Source: Marisediminicola senii (GTDB lineage: Bacteria > Actinomycetota > Actinomycetes > Actinomycetales > Microbacteriaceae). From it: DNA of 64,000 bases. The notes beneath the pieces were generated by a model. That model did no database searches. It saw nothing but the letters and a program-made list of their open reading frames with translations, and was not told the DNA's origin. The stretch is taken from contig NZ_JAALGE010000003.1 of the NCBI RefSeq assembly GCF_011057645.1, positions 62,001 through 126,000 on the forward strand. Reading direction: 5' to 3'. Within the stretch, counting starts at the first letter, position 1, and the number at the start of each line of letters is the position of its first letter. Both the position numbers and the translations under genes were made by a program. Of the stretch, positions 27,212 through 36,577 are shown one piece after another.

Positions 27212-30184
27212 CTACCCGGTGGACTGGCTGGCGCCCGGCACGATGCCGTAGAAGCGCCGTTCGAATACCTGCCGGGCGAGCCGGGTCTTGCGCAGGTAGT
27301 CGTCTTCGAGCTCGCTCGCAGAACCGGGCGGGTACTCCATGAGCCGGGCGATGCCCTCGAGCTGGGGTCGGTCGACGGGGAGCACGTCGGTGGTCCGCAC
27401 CATCCACAGGTTCATGCACGAGCGCACCCTCGACGCGAACACCCACGCGTCACGGAGGCGGGCGGCATCCGCCCCACTCACGAACCCCTCGTCGGTCGCC
27501 ACCGCCAGGGCGTCGAGCGTGGATGTCGTGCGCAGTCCGGGGATGCGCGCCCCGTGCTGCAACTGGATGAGCTGGACGAACCACTCGACGTCGCTCAGGG
27601 AGCCGCGCCCGAGCTTGACGTGCCTGGCCGGGTCGGCGGCCTGTGGGAGCCGCTCCGACTCCACCCTGGCCTTGATGCGCTTCACCTCGCGCACCTGCTG
27701 GTCGCTGATCGCCTCCGGGTAGCGCACCCGATCGGCGAGGGCGTCGAACGCCCGCTGCAGCGACTCGTCGCCGACCGCGCCCCTGGCCCGCAGCAGGGCC
27801 TGCGCCTCCCAGGTCAACGACCACCTGGCGTAGTACGCCTCGTAGCTCGCGAGCGATCGCACCAATGGCCCGTTCCTGCCCTCCGGCCGCAACCCGATAT
27901 CGAGGTCGAGGGGCAACCGCAGGTCCTCTGCATACCGCTTGATGCGGGCCACGGTCGCTTCTGCCCTGACCTGCGCCTCGGCGGGGGTGGCCGTCGTCGC
28001 ACGGTAGACGTACATCACGTCGGCGTCGGAGCCGAACCCGAGCTCGCGGCCGCCGTACCGGCCCATGGCGATGATCGCGAACTCGATGCCGTCGTCCGCG
28101 CCGCGCGCGAGTTCGAGCAGTCCGGTGAGGATCACGGTGGTGATGTCGGAGAGCGCACGGCCGAGTTGCTGCACGTCGACGGCCCCGAGGATGGCCGCGA
28201 TCGCCATGCGCAATACCTCGCGGCGGCGTGCGGTGCGGAGTGCGGATGCCGCGGCATCCGGATCCCGATGGCGCGCGATGGTCGCCCGTGCCTCCTCGAG
28301 CAGCACCTCGCGACGGCGCGGGGCGAGTTCGCGCTCGTTCTCGAACCACGCGGCCGCCTCGGGGAGCCGCTCGAGCAGCACCCCGACGTAGCGGGCAGAC
28401 GACAGGGCGCTGGTGAGGCGCTGCGCGGCGCCGGAGGAGTCTCGCAGCATGCGCAGGAACCAGTACGACTCCCCGAGGTCCTCGCTGAGCCGCCGGAAGG
28501 CGAGCAGGCCGTAGTCGGGGTCGGCACCGTCGGCGAACCACTGCAGCATGACGGGGAGCAGGTGCCGCTGGATCGCGGCGCGCCTCGACACCCCCGCGGT
28601 GAGCGACTGGATGTGAGCGAGGGCACCCTTCGGGTCACGGAACCCGATCGCCAGCAACCGGGCGGCGGCCTGCTCGCTGGTGAGCAGGATCTCATCGTCG
28701 CGCAGCGCGGCGACCGCATTGAGCAGCGGCCGGTAGAAGAGCCGCTCGTGCAGGCTGCGCACGGCGAGCTTGGTTCGCCGCCAGGCATCCCCCAGTTCGA
28801 CCGCGTTCGCGAAGATGCCGGTGCTGCGCGCGAGAACGCGCATGCGGTCGGGATCGTTCGGCATCAGGTGGGTGCGCCTCAGCCGGGAGAGCTGCAGGCG
28901 GTGCTCGAGGAGCCGGAGGAACCGGTAGTCGCGCGCGAATTCCGCCGCCTCGGCGCGCCCGACGTATCCGCCGGCGGCGAGGGCATCGAGCGCGGGAAGG
29001 GTGCCCGGCTGCCGGATGCTCTCGTCGCCCTGGCCGTGCACGAGCTGGAGGAGCTGGATGGTGAACTCGATGTCGCGCAGCCCGCCCGGCCCGAGTTTGA
29101 GCTGGTAGTCGATCTCTGCCGCCGGGATGTTGGCGGTGACCCGCTCCCGCATCTTCTGCACCGACTCGACGAAGTTGTCGCGCGCGGCGCTGGTCCAGAC
29201 CTTGGGTGCCATCGCGGCAACGTAGCGCTCCGCGAGGTCGCGGTCGCCGGCGAGGGGGCTGGCCTTCAGCTGGGCCTGGAATTCCCACGTCTTCGCCCAC
29301 CGGTCGTAGTAGGCGATGTGGGACTCGAGGGTGCGCACGAGGGCGCCGTCCTTGCCCTCCGGCCGGAGGTTCGCGTCGACCTCCCAGAGCTCCGGTTCGG
29401 TCGAGTAGTCGTGCACCGCGCGCATGGTCGCCATGGCGAGGCGGGTGGCGATCTCCACCGCGCGGGCGTTGCTGACACCGTCGCTGCCCTCCGCAACGAA
29501 GATGACGTCGACGTCGCTGACGTAGTTGAGTTCCCGAGCACCGGCCTTGCCCATGCCGATGATCGCGAACCGGGTGCCCGCGACTTCGGCCGCGTCGAAG
29601 GAGACGCTCGCGCGGGCGACCGCGACGGCAGCCTCGAGCGCCGCGCCCGCGAGGTCGGCAAGGGCACGTGCGACCACATCGAGGGCGAACAGCGGGTCGG
29701 GCTGCGAGAGGTCCCACGCGGCGACGCGAAGCAGCTGCGTGCGGTATCGCACCCTGAGCGCCCGCCATCCCACCTCGTCAGAGGCGGTGGCGACCCCGTC
29801 GATGGATGCCCCGACCGACGACAGCAGGTCGTCGACGTAGTACTCCCGCGACGGGGGCGTGCGGAACGTGTCGTCGAGGGCCGCGAGCTGGTCGGGGTGC
29901 CGGCAGAGGAATTCGCCGAGCCCGGTCGACGCCCCGAGTACGCGCAGCAGCCGGCCCGCGGCATCCGGCTTCGTCAACACCGCAGAAGCCGCTGCCGGGG
30001 CGGACTCCATGAGCGCGCGAAGCTGCCGGAGGGCCAGGTCGGGGTCGGCCGCCACCGCGAAGAGCGGCAGCAACGACGCGTCGTGGCCCGCCGGCTGCAC
30101 CTCGGCGAGCAGCTCCGCCGAGGCGCTCAGGTCGGAGAACCCCACCTTGGCGAGGTCGGTCAACGCATTCAGGTGCCGCTGCAT
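27212..30184 (-). CDS. glnE: Glutamine synthetase adenylyltransferase/adenylyl-removing enzyme
   Basis: This 990-residue bifunctional enzyme adds AMP to, and removes it from, glutamine synthetase. Two nucleotidyltransferase domains are visible. The N-terminal one (deadenylylation) has GSARELNYVSDVDVIFV-like GARELNYVSDVDVIF. The C-terminal one (adenylylation) has GGRELGFGSDADVMYVY, each with the two catalytic Asp residues. A helical regulatory region joins them. The target is Tyr402 of GlnA1. The gene follows glnA2 by 66 bp in the same direction, an order kept in M. tuberculosis. The ATG follows a GGAG site. Confidence 0.95.
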   Translation of the reverse strand: MQRHLNALTDLAKVGFSDLSASAELLAEVQPAGHDASLLPLFAVAADPDLALRQLRALMESAPAAASAVLTKPDAAGRLLRVLGASTGLGEFLCRHPDQLAALDDTFRTPPSREYYVDDLLSSVGASIDGVATASDEVGWRALRVRYRTQLLRVAAWDLSQPDPLFALDVVARALADLAGAALEAAVAVARASVSFDAAEVAGTRFAIIGMGKAGARELNYVSDVDVIFVAEGSDGVSNARAVEIATRLAMATMRAVHDYSTEPELWEVDANLRPEGKDGALVRTLESHIAYYDRWAKTWEFQAQLKASPLAGDRDLAERYVAAMAPKVWTSAARDNFVESVQKMRERVTANIPAAEIDYQLKLGPGGLRDIEFTIQLLQLVHGQGDESIRQPGTLPALDALAAGGYVGRAEAAEFARDYRFLRLLEHRLQLSRLRRTHLMPNDPDRMRVLARSTGIFANAVELGDAWRRTKLAVRSLHERLFYRPLLNAVAALRDDEILLTSEQAAARLLAIGFRDPKGALAHIQSLTAGVSRRAAIQRHLLPVMLQWFADGADPDYGLLAFRRLSEDLGESYWFLRMLRDSSGAAQRLTSALSSARYVGVLLERLPEAAAWFENERELAPRRREVLLEEARATIARHRDPDAAASALRTARRREVLRMAIAAILGAVDVQQLGRALSDITTVILTGLLELARGADDGIEFAIIAMGRYGGRELGFGSDADVMYVYRATTATPAEAQVRAEATVARIKRYAEDLRLPLDLDIGLRPEGRNGPLVRSLASYEAYYARWSLTWEAQALLRARGAVGDESLQRAFDALADRVRYPEAISDQQVREVKRIKARVESERLPQAADPARHVKLGRGSLSDVEWFVQLIQLQHGARIPGLRTTSTLDALAVATDEGFVSGADAARLRDAWVFASRVRSCMNLWMVRTTDVLPVDRPQLEGIARLMEYPPGSASELEDDYLRKTRLARQVFERRFYGIVPGASQSTG

Positions 30185-30250
30185 CGTGGCGCTCCAGACG
30201 GGTACTGCGGGTCAGCCGGCCGCGGGGGCAGCCGGCCACGGGGTGTGGCG

Positions 30251-31606
30251 CTACAGGGTCGCCAGGTTGCTTTTCAGCTCGTAGGGCGTCACCTGGGCGC
30301 GATATTCCTTCCACTCCTGCCGCTTGTTGAGCAGCACGTAGTTGAACACCTGCTCCCCGAGGGTCTCGGCGACAAGCTCGGATTCCTCCATGAGCCCGAC
30401 AGCGCGGTCGAGGCTGGCCGGCAGCTGCTGGTAGCCCAGCGCGCTGCGCTCGGCGTCGGAGAGGCTCCACACGTTGTCCTCGGCCTCGGACGGCAGTTCG
30501 TACTCCTCCTCGATGCCCTTGAGGCCGGCGGCGAGCAGCAGCGAGAACGCGAGGTACGGGTTGGCGGCGGAGTCGATCGCGCGGTATTCGACGCGTGCGC
30601 TCTGGCCCTTGTTGGGCTTGTACAGCGGAACGCGCACCAGCGCGGAGCGGTTGTTGTGGCCCCAGGTGATGAAGCTCGGCGCCTCGCCCAGCTTGTTCTG
30701 CGCCGACCCGCCCCACAACCGCTTGTACGAGTTGACGAACTGGTTCGTCACCGCGGTGATCTCCGGAGCGTGCCGAAGCAGGCCGGCGATGAACTGGCGA
30801 CCGATCGTGGAGAGCTGGTACTGCCCTCCCGCTTCGTAGAACGCGTTCGAGTCACCCTCGAACAGCGACATGTGGGTGTGCATGCCCGATCCGGGTTCAC
30901 CGGACAGCGGCTTCGGCATGAACGTCGCGTAGACGCCCTGTTCGATCGCCACCTCCTTGATGACCGTGCGGAAGGTCATGATGTTGTCGGCCGTCGTGAG
31001 CGCGTCCGCGTAGCGCAGGTCGATCTCGTTCTGGCCGGGTCCGGCCTCGTGGTGGCTGAACTCGACCGAGATGCCGAGGTCTTCGAGCATGCGCACCGAC
31101 TGCCGGCGAAAATCGTGGGCGGTGCCACCAGGCACGTTGTCGAAGTACCCGGCCCGGTCGACCGGCTGCGGGCCGTCGACGCCGAATTCGGCGCTCTTCA
31201 GCAGGTAGAACTCGACCTCGGGGTGCGTGTAGAAGGTGAAGCCCCGCTCCGCCGCCTTCGCGAGGGTGCGCTTGAGCACGTTGCGCGGGTCGGCGACGGC
31301 GGGCTGCCCGTCTGGCGTGGTGATGTCGCAGAACATGCGCGCGGTCGGGTCGACCTGACCCCGCCACGGGAGTATCTGGAATGTGGTCGGGTCGGGGTGC
31401 GCCAGCACGTCGGCCTCGTACGACCTGGTCAGGCCCTCGATGGCCGAACCGTCGAACCCGAGGCCCTCGGCGAATGCACCCTCGACCTCGGCCGGCGCGA
31501 TGGCGACCGACTTGAGGGTGCCGATCACATCGGTGAACCAGAGGCGGACGAACTTGATCCCTCGCTCCTCGATAGTTCGAAGAACGAAGTCACGCTGCTT
31601 GTCCAT
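30251..31606 (-). CDS. glnA2: Glutamine synthetase paralogue GlnA2
   Basis: This 451-residue type I glutamine synthetase homologue has the GFDGSAIEG, EVEFYLL, MPKPLSGEPGSGMHTH and NNRSALVRVP motifs, so the catalytic pocket is complete. The adenylylation loop reads DNVWSLSDAE instead of xLYxLPPE; it has no tyrosine, so GlnE should not modify it. In M. tuberculosis GlnA2 is dispensable and not adenylylated. I choose the ATG at 31606 after AGAGGAG; a GTG 18 bases upstream would encode SKEEP first. It is divergent from nadE and precedes glnE. Confidence 0.93.
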   Translation of the reverse strand: MDKQRDFVLRTIEERGIKFVRLWFTDVIGTLKSVAIAPAEVEGAFAEGLGFDGSAIEGLTRSYEADVLAHPDPTTFQILPWRGQVDPTARMFCDITTPDGQPAVADPRNVLKRTLAKAAERGFTFYTHPEVEFYLLKSAEFGVDGPQPVDRAGYFDNVPGGTAHDFRRQSVRMLEDLGISVEFSHHEAGPGQNEIDLRYADALTTADNIMTFRTVIKEVAIEQGVYATFMPKPLSGEPGSGMHTHMSLFEGDSNAFYEAGGQYQLSTIGRQFIAGLLRHAPEITAVTNQFVNSYKRLWGGSAQNKLGEAPSFITWGHNNRSALVRVPLYKPNKGQSARVEYRAIDSAANPYLAFSLLLAAGLKGIEEEYELPSEAEDNVWSLSDAERSALGYQQLPASLDRAVGLMEESELVAETLGEQVFNYVLLNKRQEWKEYRAQVTPYELKSNLATL

Positions 31607-31647
31607 AGGCTCCTCTTTGCTCACCGGGGGGCCTCGCCCACCGCTAT

Positions 31648-31653
31648 TAGGCT
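31648..31653 (+). promoter_or_regulatory. -10 element of nadE
   Basis: TAGGCT ends seven bases before the nadE ATG with no Shine-Dalgarno sequence between, which suggests a leaderless message. Confidence 0.5.
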
Positions 31654-31660
31654 ACTGGCT

Positions 31661-33391
31661 ATGCCTACCCTCCGCTTGGCACTCGGCCAGACCAACCCGG
31701 TCGTCGGAGACCTGCGCGGCAACGCCGACCAGATCGTCGCGGCGGCACACGAGGCGGCCGCATCCGGGGCCGACATCCTCGCCGTCGGCGAGATGGCCAT
31801 GACCGGGTACCCGATCGAGGACCTCGCCTCCCGCCCCAGCTTCCTCGTCGCATCGGCGGCCGCCGTCCAGCGCCTCGCCGCCCGCCTCGCCGCCGAGGGG
31901 CTCGGCGAACTTGCCGTGATCGTCGGGCACCCCGATGGGCCGTTCACGCCAAGGGCGGCGGGCTCCAGCAACGCGCCGACCGCGATCGCCCAGAACTGCG
32001 CGAGCGTCATGCATCGCGGCCGGGTGGTCGCGCGGTATGCCAAGCACCACCTGCCCAACTATTCGGTGTTCGACGAGTACCGGGTGTTCATTCCCGGTGA
32101 CGAGCTGCTCGTGGTGCGCATTCGCGGGGTGGATGTCGCCATCATCGTGTGCGAGGACCTCTGGCGTGACGGCGGGCCGCTCAGCCGCGTCCTCGAGGCC
32201 GATGCCGGACTGCTCGTCGTCATCAACGCGTCGCCGTTCGAGCTCGACAAGAACGAGGTGCGGCTGCCGCTCGTCACCCGCCGGGCCATCGAGACCGACA
32301 CGATCGTCGCGTACGTGAACATCGTGGGAGGGCAGGACGACCTGGTGTTCGACGGCGACAGCGTGGTCGTCGACGGTGCGGGCGCGATCCTCGCCCGTGC
32401 CCCCCAGTTCGTCGAGCACCTGCTCGTCGTCGACGTGGAACCGGATGCCGCCACCGACGCGCTGCCGCTGGGCGGCGTCACCCGGGTCGACATCGACGCT
32501 CCCGCGGCCCGGCGCCCGGCCCTGGCCCCCTCCGTCGCGCAGCTGCCAGACGACCGGGAACAGCTGTGGAACGCCCTCGTGCTCGGCCTGCGCGACTACG
32601 TGCGCAAGAACGGCTTCCGCAGTGTCGTGCTCGGGCTGTCCGGCGGTATCGACTCCGCGGTGTGCGCTGTGCTCGCCGCCGACGCGCTCGGCGCCGGCAA
32701 CGTGCACTGCGTCTCGATGCCCAGCAGGTACTCCTCCGGCCACTCGCGATCCGACGCGGAGGACCTCGCCGACCGGGTGGGCGTGCACTACACGGTGCAG
32801 CCGATCGCCGACCTCGTACGCCCGTTCGAGGACCAGCTGTCGATCGACGGCCTCGCGGAGGAGAACCTCCAGGCACGCGTTCGTGGCGTCATCCTGATGA
32901 GCCTCTCCAACCAGCACGGCCACCTCACCCTCACGACGGGCAACAAGACCGAACTCGCGGTCGGCTACTCGACCATCTACGGGGACTCGGTCGGCGGCTT
33001 CGCGCCGATCAAGGACGTGCCCAAGACGCTAGTCTGGCAGCTCGCGACATGGCGCAACGCCTGCGCCCGCTCGCGGGGAGAAGTCGAACCCATCCCCGAG
33101 AACTCCATCGTCAAGCCGCCGTCGGCCGAGCTCCGGCCAGGCCAGAACGACCAGGACACGCTCCCGGCCTACGACGTGCTCGACGGCATCCTCGACGCGT
33201 ACATCACCAGGTCGCTCGGCCACGACGACGTGATCGCCCTCGGCTACGACAGGGAGACGGTCGACGAGATCACCCGGCTGGTCGACGGCGCGGAGTGGAA
33301 GCGTCGACAGGGGGCCATCGGCCCGAAGATCTCGGGCATGGCGTTCGGCCGGGACCGGAGGCTCCCGATCACCTACCGACCGACGGATTAG
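31661..33391 (+). CDS. nadE: Glutamine-dependent NAD+ synthetase
   Basis: This 576-residue enzyme makes NAD+ from deamido-NAD using ammonia released from glutamine. The N-terminal nitrilase domain has the catalytic triad: E44 in VGEMAMTGYP, the Lys in AKHHLPNYSVFDE and C164 in IIVCEDLW. The C-terminal synthetase has the P-loop LSGGIDSA and GNKTELAVGYSTIYGD. The reading frame continues over 1,600 codons upstream, but that part is the antisense of glnA2 and glnE; the ATG at 31661 is placed by the -10 element. panB follows 9 bp downstream. Confidence 0.94.
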   Translation: MPTLRLALGQTNPVVGDLRGNADQIVAAAHEAAASGADILAVGEMAMTGYPIEDLASRPSFLVASAAAVQRLAARLAAEGLGELAVIVGHPDGPFTPRAAGSSNAPTAIAQNCASVMHRGRVVARYAKHHLPNYSVFDEYRVFIPGDELLVVRIRGVDVAIIVCEDLWRDGGPLSRVLEADAGLLVVINASPFELDKNEVRLPLVTRRAIETDTIVAYVNIVGGQDDLVFDGDSVVVDGAGAILARAPQFVEHLLVVDVEPDAATDALPLGGVTRVDIDAPAARRPALAPSVAQLPDDREQLWNALVLGLRDYVRKNGFRSVVLGLSGGIDSAVCAVLAADALGAGNVHCVSMPSRYSSGHSRSDAEDLADRVGVHYTVQPIADLVRPFEDQLSIDGLAEENLQARVRGVILMSLSNQHGHLTLTTGNKTELAVGYSTIYGDSVGGFAPIKDVPKTLVWQLATWRNACARSRGEVEPIPENSIVKPPSAELRPGQNDQDTLPAYDVLDGILDAYITRSLGHDDVIALGYDRETVDEITRLVDGAEWKRRQGAIGPKISGMAFGRDRRLPITYRPTD

Positions 33392-33394
33392 GCT
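33389..33394 (+). promoter_or_regulatory. -10 element of panB
   Basis: TAGGCT includes the nadE stop codon and ends six bases before the panB ATG. It would give a leaderless panB transcript besides read-through from nadE. Confidence 0.45.
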
Positions 33395-33400
33395 GGCCGC

Positions 33401-34237
33401 ATGACGGACGACAGCGCAGCGGCTACCCAGGCAAACCTCAAGCGCGTGCGCACCCGGCACTTTCAGAAGGCCAAGGACGACGGCATCCGCATCACCGGCC
33501 TGACGAGCTACGACCAGCTCTCCGCGGGCATCTTCGACCGGGCGGGCATCGACTTTCTGCTGGTGGGCGACTCCGCGGGCAACAACGTTCTAGGGTACGA
33601 CACCACCCTCCCGGTGACCGTCGACGAGCTGATCCCCCTGGCCCGTGCCGTCGCCGGCGCGGTCTCCCGCGCGTTCGTGATCGCCGACATGCCGTTCGGG
33701 TCGTACGAGGCGGGGCCTGACGAGGCACTCCGCACCGCCTTCCGCTTCATGAAGGAGACCGGCGCCCACGCCGTCAAGCTCGAAGGCGGGGTGCGCAGCG
33801 CCGAGCAGATCGGCCGGGTGGTCTCCGCGGGCATCCCCGTGATGGGGCACATCGGCTTCACCCCGCAGAGCGAGCACGGGCTGGGCGGCCACATCATCCA
33901 GGGTCGCGGCGCCGCGGCCGACGCGTTGCTCGCCGATGCACTGGCGGTGCAGGAGGCCGGGGCCTTCGCGGTGGTGCTCGAAATGGTGCCGTCCACCGTC
34001 GCCGCCAGGGTCACCAGGGAGTTGAGGATTCCCACCATCGGCATCGGTGCGGGTCCGCACGTCGACGGGCAGATCCTGGTCTGGACCGACTTCGCCGGCC
34101 TCTCCAGCGGACGCATCCCACGGTTCGTCAAGCGGTACGCCGACCTCGATGGCGTTCTGACCGGAGCGGCCTCCGCCTACATCGCGGACGTGGCATCCGG
34201 CTCATACCCGGCACCCGAACACGAGTACGAGGAGTAG
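33401..34237 (+). CDS. panB: 3-methyl-2-oxobutanoate hydroxymethyltransferase
   Basis: This 278-residue cytosolic enzyme makes ketopantoate from alpha-ketoisovalerate and methylene-tetrahydrofolate, the first step to pantothenate and coenzyme A. Motifs are [36 protein letters not shown] with a metal-binding Asp, ADMPFGSYE and VKLEGG, then [15 protein letters not shown] and the catalytic Glu in VLEMVP. Length and order of motifs are standard for the family, with a slightly long N-terminus. It follows nadE closely, pairing two cofactor pathways. Other pan genes are not in this window. Confidence 0.95.
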   Translation: MTDDSAAATQANLKRVRTRHFQKAKDDGIRITGLTSYDQLSAGIFDRAGIDFLLVGDSAGNNVLGYDTTLPVTVDELIPLARAVAGAVSRAFVIADMPFGSYEAGPDEALRTAFRFMKETGAHAVKLEGGVRSAEQIGRVVSAGIPVMGHIGFTPQSEHGLGGHIIQGRGAAADALLADALAVQEAGAFAVVLEMVPSTVAARVTRELRIPTIGIGAGPHVDGQILVWTDFAGLSSGRIPRFVKRYADLDGVLTGAASAYIADVASGSYPAPEHEYEE

Positions 34238-34261
34238 GGGGCGACGCGACCGGGGGTAGCC

Positions 34262-34435
34262 CTAGCGGTCGTCCTTCTCCTCTTCCTCGGCCCACGCCCT
34301 CGCGCGCGCGGCCAGGATCTCGGGCGCGCGCGCAGCGTCTTCCCTGCTGTCGAACGGCCCGTCGCGGTCGCTGCCGAGGGACTGCTGCCCCTCTTCGACC
34401 TCGCGGGTCTTGCGGTTGTACCACCACTGGGTCAT
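34262..34435 (-). CDS. Small hydrophilic protein, unknown function
   Basis: This 57-residue protein starts [18 protein letters not shown] and then has a highly charged helical tail ([18 protein letters not shown]). The ATG at 34435 is preceded by GGAGG, which supports it over an upstream start. The WWYN...G...S...GPF layout recalls short SPOR-like or GYF-like fragments seen in actinobacterial annotation, but I cannot assign a function. It is convergent with panB and divergent from map. Confidence 0.7.
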   Translation of the reverse strand: MTQWWYNRKTREVEEGQQSLGSDRDGPFDSREDAARAPEILAARARAWAEEEEKDDR

Positions 34436-34499
34436 CGCGGCCTCCGTCGCTCGTCGTGCGCTCGTACCACCGGGAGCGTCGCCCCGTGGCATCTCACCA

Positions 34500-34505
34500 T
34501 AGGAT
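34500..34505 (+). promoter_or_regulatory. -10 element of map
   Basis: TAGGAT ends seven bases before the map ATG and no ribosome binding site is seen, which indicates a leaderless mRNA. Confidence 0.5.
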
Positions 34506-34512
34506 TGAGACT

Positions 34513-35376
34513 ATGCCTCGGGACTCGAACGGACATCTCGTGCCCGGACGGATCTCTCCGCAGCGCACCGTTCCCGCCGGTATCCGGCGACCAGAATACG
34601 TCGGGAAGCAGGAGCCGTCGACCTTCGAGGGTTCCGACGTCTACGCCCCGAATGAGGTCGACCTGATCCGCCAGAGTGGGCGCATCGCCGCCGACGCGAT
34701 CTCCCTCATCGGGCAGCACATCGTTGCGGGCGTGACCACAGACACCCTCGACCGCATCGCCCACGACTACCTCGTCGAGAACGGGGCCTATCCATCGACG
34801 CTGGGCTACCGGGGCTTTCCGAAGTCGATCTGCAGCTCCGTGAACGAGGTCATCTGCCACGGCATCCCCGATGACACCGTTCTGGTCGACGGTGACATCG
34901 TGAACATTGACATCACGGCATACAAGAACGGCATGCACGGCGACACGAACCGCACCTTCATCGTCGGCGACGCCACCACCGAGGTGACCGACCTCGTCGA
35001 CCGCACCGCGGAGGCACTGCGGCGCGGCATGAAGGCGGTCGCGCCCGGCCGACGCGTCAACGTGATCGGGCGTGCCATCGAGTCGTATGCGCGTCGGTTC
35101 GGCTACGGCGTCGTGCGTGATTTCACCGGCCACGGGGTGGGAGCGGCGTTCCACTCCGGGCTGATCATCCCCCACTACGACGCCGACGCGTTCGACACCG
35201 AGATCGAGGCGGGAATGGTCTTCACCATCGAGCCCATGCTTACGCTCGGTGCCCAGGAGTGGGAGCTGTGGCCAGATGGCTGGACGGTCACCACCCTGGA
35301 CAAGAGCGTCAGCGCCCAGTTCGAGCACACCCTCGTCGTCACCGACCGCGGTACCGAGGTGCTCACCGCGGCGTGA
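34513..35376 (+). CDS. map: Methionine aminopeptidase (type I with N-terminal extension)
   Basis: This 287-residue enzyme removes the initiator methionine from nascent proteins. The pita-bread fold has the five metal ligands: Asp in VNIDIT, Asp in HGDTNRTF, His in DFTGHGVG, Glu in FTIEPML and Glu in QFEHTLVV. The N-terminal 45 residues form a Pro/Arg-rich extension ([19 protein letters not shown]) like that of M. tuberculosis MapB, thought to contact the ribosome. The ATG at 34513 is set by the -10 element. It stands alone before ppgK. Confidence 0.94.
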   Translation: MPRDSNGHLVPGRISPQRTVPAGIRRPEYVGKQEPSTFEGSDVYAPNEVDLIRQSGRIAADAISLIGQHIVAGVTTDTLDRIAHDYLVENGAYPSTLGYRGFPKSICSSVNEVICHGIPDDTVLVDGDIVNIDITAYKNGMHGDTNRTFIVGDATTEVTDLVDRTAEALRRGMKAVAPGRRVNVIGRAIESYARRFGYGVVRDFTGHGVGAAFHSGLIIPHYDADAFDTEIEAGMVFTIEPMLTLGAQEWELWPDGWTVTTLDKSVSAQFEHTLVVTDRGTEVLTAA

Positions 35377-35475
35377 TCCACACGACAGCACCACCGCATG
35401 ACGGCGACAGCGCACGACCGCGACACCGCACCGGGCATCACCCCGGTGCACGCACTCGAGGAAGAGAATGGACAC

Positions 35476-36222
35476 ATGACGACAGCAGTGGGAATCGACA
35501 TCGGCGGCACCGGGATCAAGGGCGCGATCGTCGACGCCAAGACCGGTGAACTCCGCACGTCACGCATCAAGATCCCGACGCCCGCCGGCGGTGAGCCTGA
35601 TGCCATCGTGGCCACGGTGCTCGACCTCGTCTCGCAGCTCGGCGGCGTCGACAAGAAGACCCCCATCGGCGTCTGCTTTCCCGCCGCGATCGTCAACGGC
35701 ACCACCATGTCGGCCGCCAACGTGTCTAAGGCGTGGATCGGGCTCGACGCCGAGAAGCTGTTCGAGAAGAGCCTCAAGCGGGACATCAAGTTCATCAACG
35801 ACGCCGACGCGGCGGGAGTCGCCGAAGTGCGATACGGCGCGGCGAAGGGCACCAAGGGACTCGCGATCCTCACCACCCTGGGCACCGGCATCGGGACCGC
35901 TCTCATCCACCGCGGCAACCTGATCCCGAACGCCGAGCTCGGCCACCTCGAGATCGACGGCATCGACTGGGAGACGAGGGCCGCATTCTCCGCGAAGGAG
36001 CGCGAAGAGCTCTCCTGGGCCGACTGGAGCGAACGCCTCCAGAAGTACTACGAGCGACTCGAGGCCTACCTCTACCCCGAGCTGTTCATCGTCGGCGGTG
36101 GCGTATCGAAGCACGCGGAGAAGTTCCTGCCCCTGCTTCGCCTCCGCACCCCCATCGTGCCAGCGGTGCTGCGCAACAACGCCGGCATCCTGGGTGCTGC
36201 GGCGCTCGCGTCCGACCACTGA
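35476..36222 (+). CDS. ppgK: Polyphosphate glucokinase
   Basis: This 248-residue ROK-type kinase phosphorylates glucose with polyphosphate, and usually also ATP. Motifs are GIDIGGTGIKGAIVD at the N-terminus, the catalytic Asp in INDADAAGVAE, LTTLGTGIGTALIHRG and ELGHLEIDG. Proteins of this size and pattern in actinobacteria are PpgK rather than ATP-only glucokinase. The ATG at 35476 is preferred over an upstream in-frame ATG because the homologous part begins there and a purine-rich GAGGAAGAG lies upstream. It precedes the kdp control region. Confidence 0.92.
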   Translation: MTTAVGIDIGGTGIKGAIVDAKTGELRTSRIKIPTPAGGEPDAIVATVLDLVSQLGGVDKKTPIGVCFPAAIVNGTTMSAANVSKAWIGLDAEKLFEKSLKRDIKFINDADAAGVAEVRYGAAKGTKGLAILTTLGTGIGTALIHRGNLIPNAELGHLEIDGIDWETRAAFSAKEREELSWADWSERLQKYYERLEAYLYPELFIVGGGVSKHAEKFLPLLRLRTPIVPAVLRNNAGILGAAALASDH

Positions 36223-36277
36223 TCCGGCAGGCACCCGACCGCCTCGCGGTACCGCGGGTGCCCGCCGATCGGGTGCC

Positions 36278-36357
36278 GTAAGGATCCGCCCATCCCCTGT
36301 TAGGGATGCGTAAGGATCCTCCAGCGCCTCCTCCCCCGGGTGTTCACTCCTGAGTGA
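36278..36357 (+). promoter_or_regulatory. Candidate kdp control region (direct repeats and palindromes)
   Basis: GTAAGGATCC occurs at 36278 and again at 36310, a 32-bp period close to three helical turns. Between them CATCCC/GGGATG forms an inverted repeat at 36291-36308. A palindrome TCACTC-CT-GAGTGA lies at 36344-36357. KdpE is an OmpR-family regulator, a class that often binds direct repeats, so these may be its sites. The CATCCC hairpin could instead help terminate ppgK. Confidence 0.5.
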
Positions 36358-36413
36358 CCGGATTGTCGCCGCGCCCTTCGTTGCGCGGCTCCGGGTCACC
36401 CTGGAGGAATGCG

Positions 36414-36497
36414 ATGCTCGACCTGGTCTACCTCGCCGGCACGGCTGGCCTGTTCGGCCTGCTCGCCCTGATCGCCTGGGCGGTGGAGAAGCTGTGA
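36414..36497 (+). CDS. 27-residue single-helix protein upstream of kdpF
   Basis: ATG at 36414, seven bases after a strong GGAGG, opens a 27-codon frame. The product starts [17 protein letters not shown] and ends in AWAVEKL: one transmembrane helix with a short charged C-terminus. The stop overlaps the kdpF GTG as GTGA, so the two are translationally coupled. It may be a second KdpF-like accessory subunit or a leader that couples translation. It does not contain the PERF ending of KdpF. It is too short for most gene finders. Confidence 0.7.
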   Translation: MLDLVYLAGTAGLFGLLALIAWAVEKL

Positions 36498-36577
36498 TTG
36501 CCGCACTCGCCACCGCCCTCGCGATCGCCGCGATCGCGTACTTCCTGTTCGCCCTCGTCAAGCCGGAGCGGTTCTGA
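36494..36577 (+). CDS. kdpF: KdpF, small subunit of the potassium-transporting ATPase
   Basis: This 27-residue protein has one hydrophobic helix and ends in [10 protein letters not shown], the hallmark KdpF C-terminus. KdpF sits beside KdpA and stabilises the KdpFABC complex. Translation starts at a GTG that overlaps the previous stop and its TGA shares one base with the kdpA ATG. Confidence 0.85.
   Translation: MIAALATALAIAAIAYFLFALVKPERF

Noticed and set aside
26840-31660. A single plus-strand frame of 2183 codons ending in nadE
   Set aside because: Only the last 576 codons encode NadE. The upstream part is low-complexity His/Arg/Gly-rich sequence antisense to glnE and glnA2, caused by high GC.
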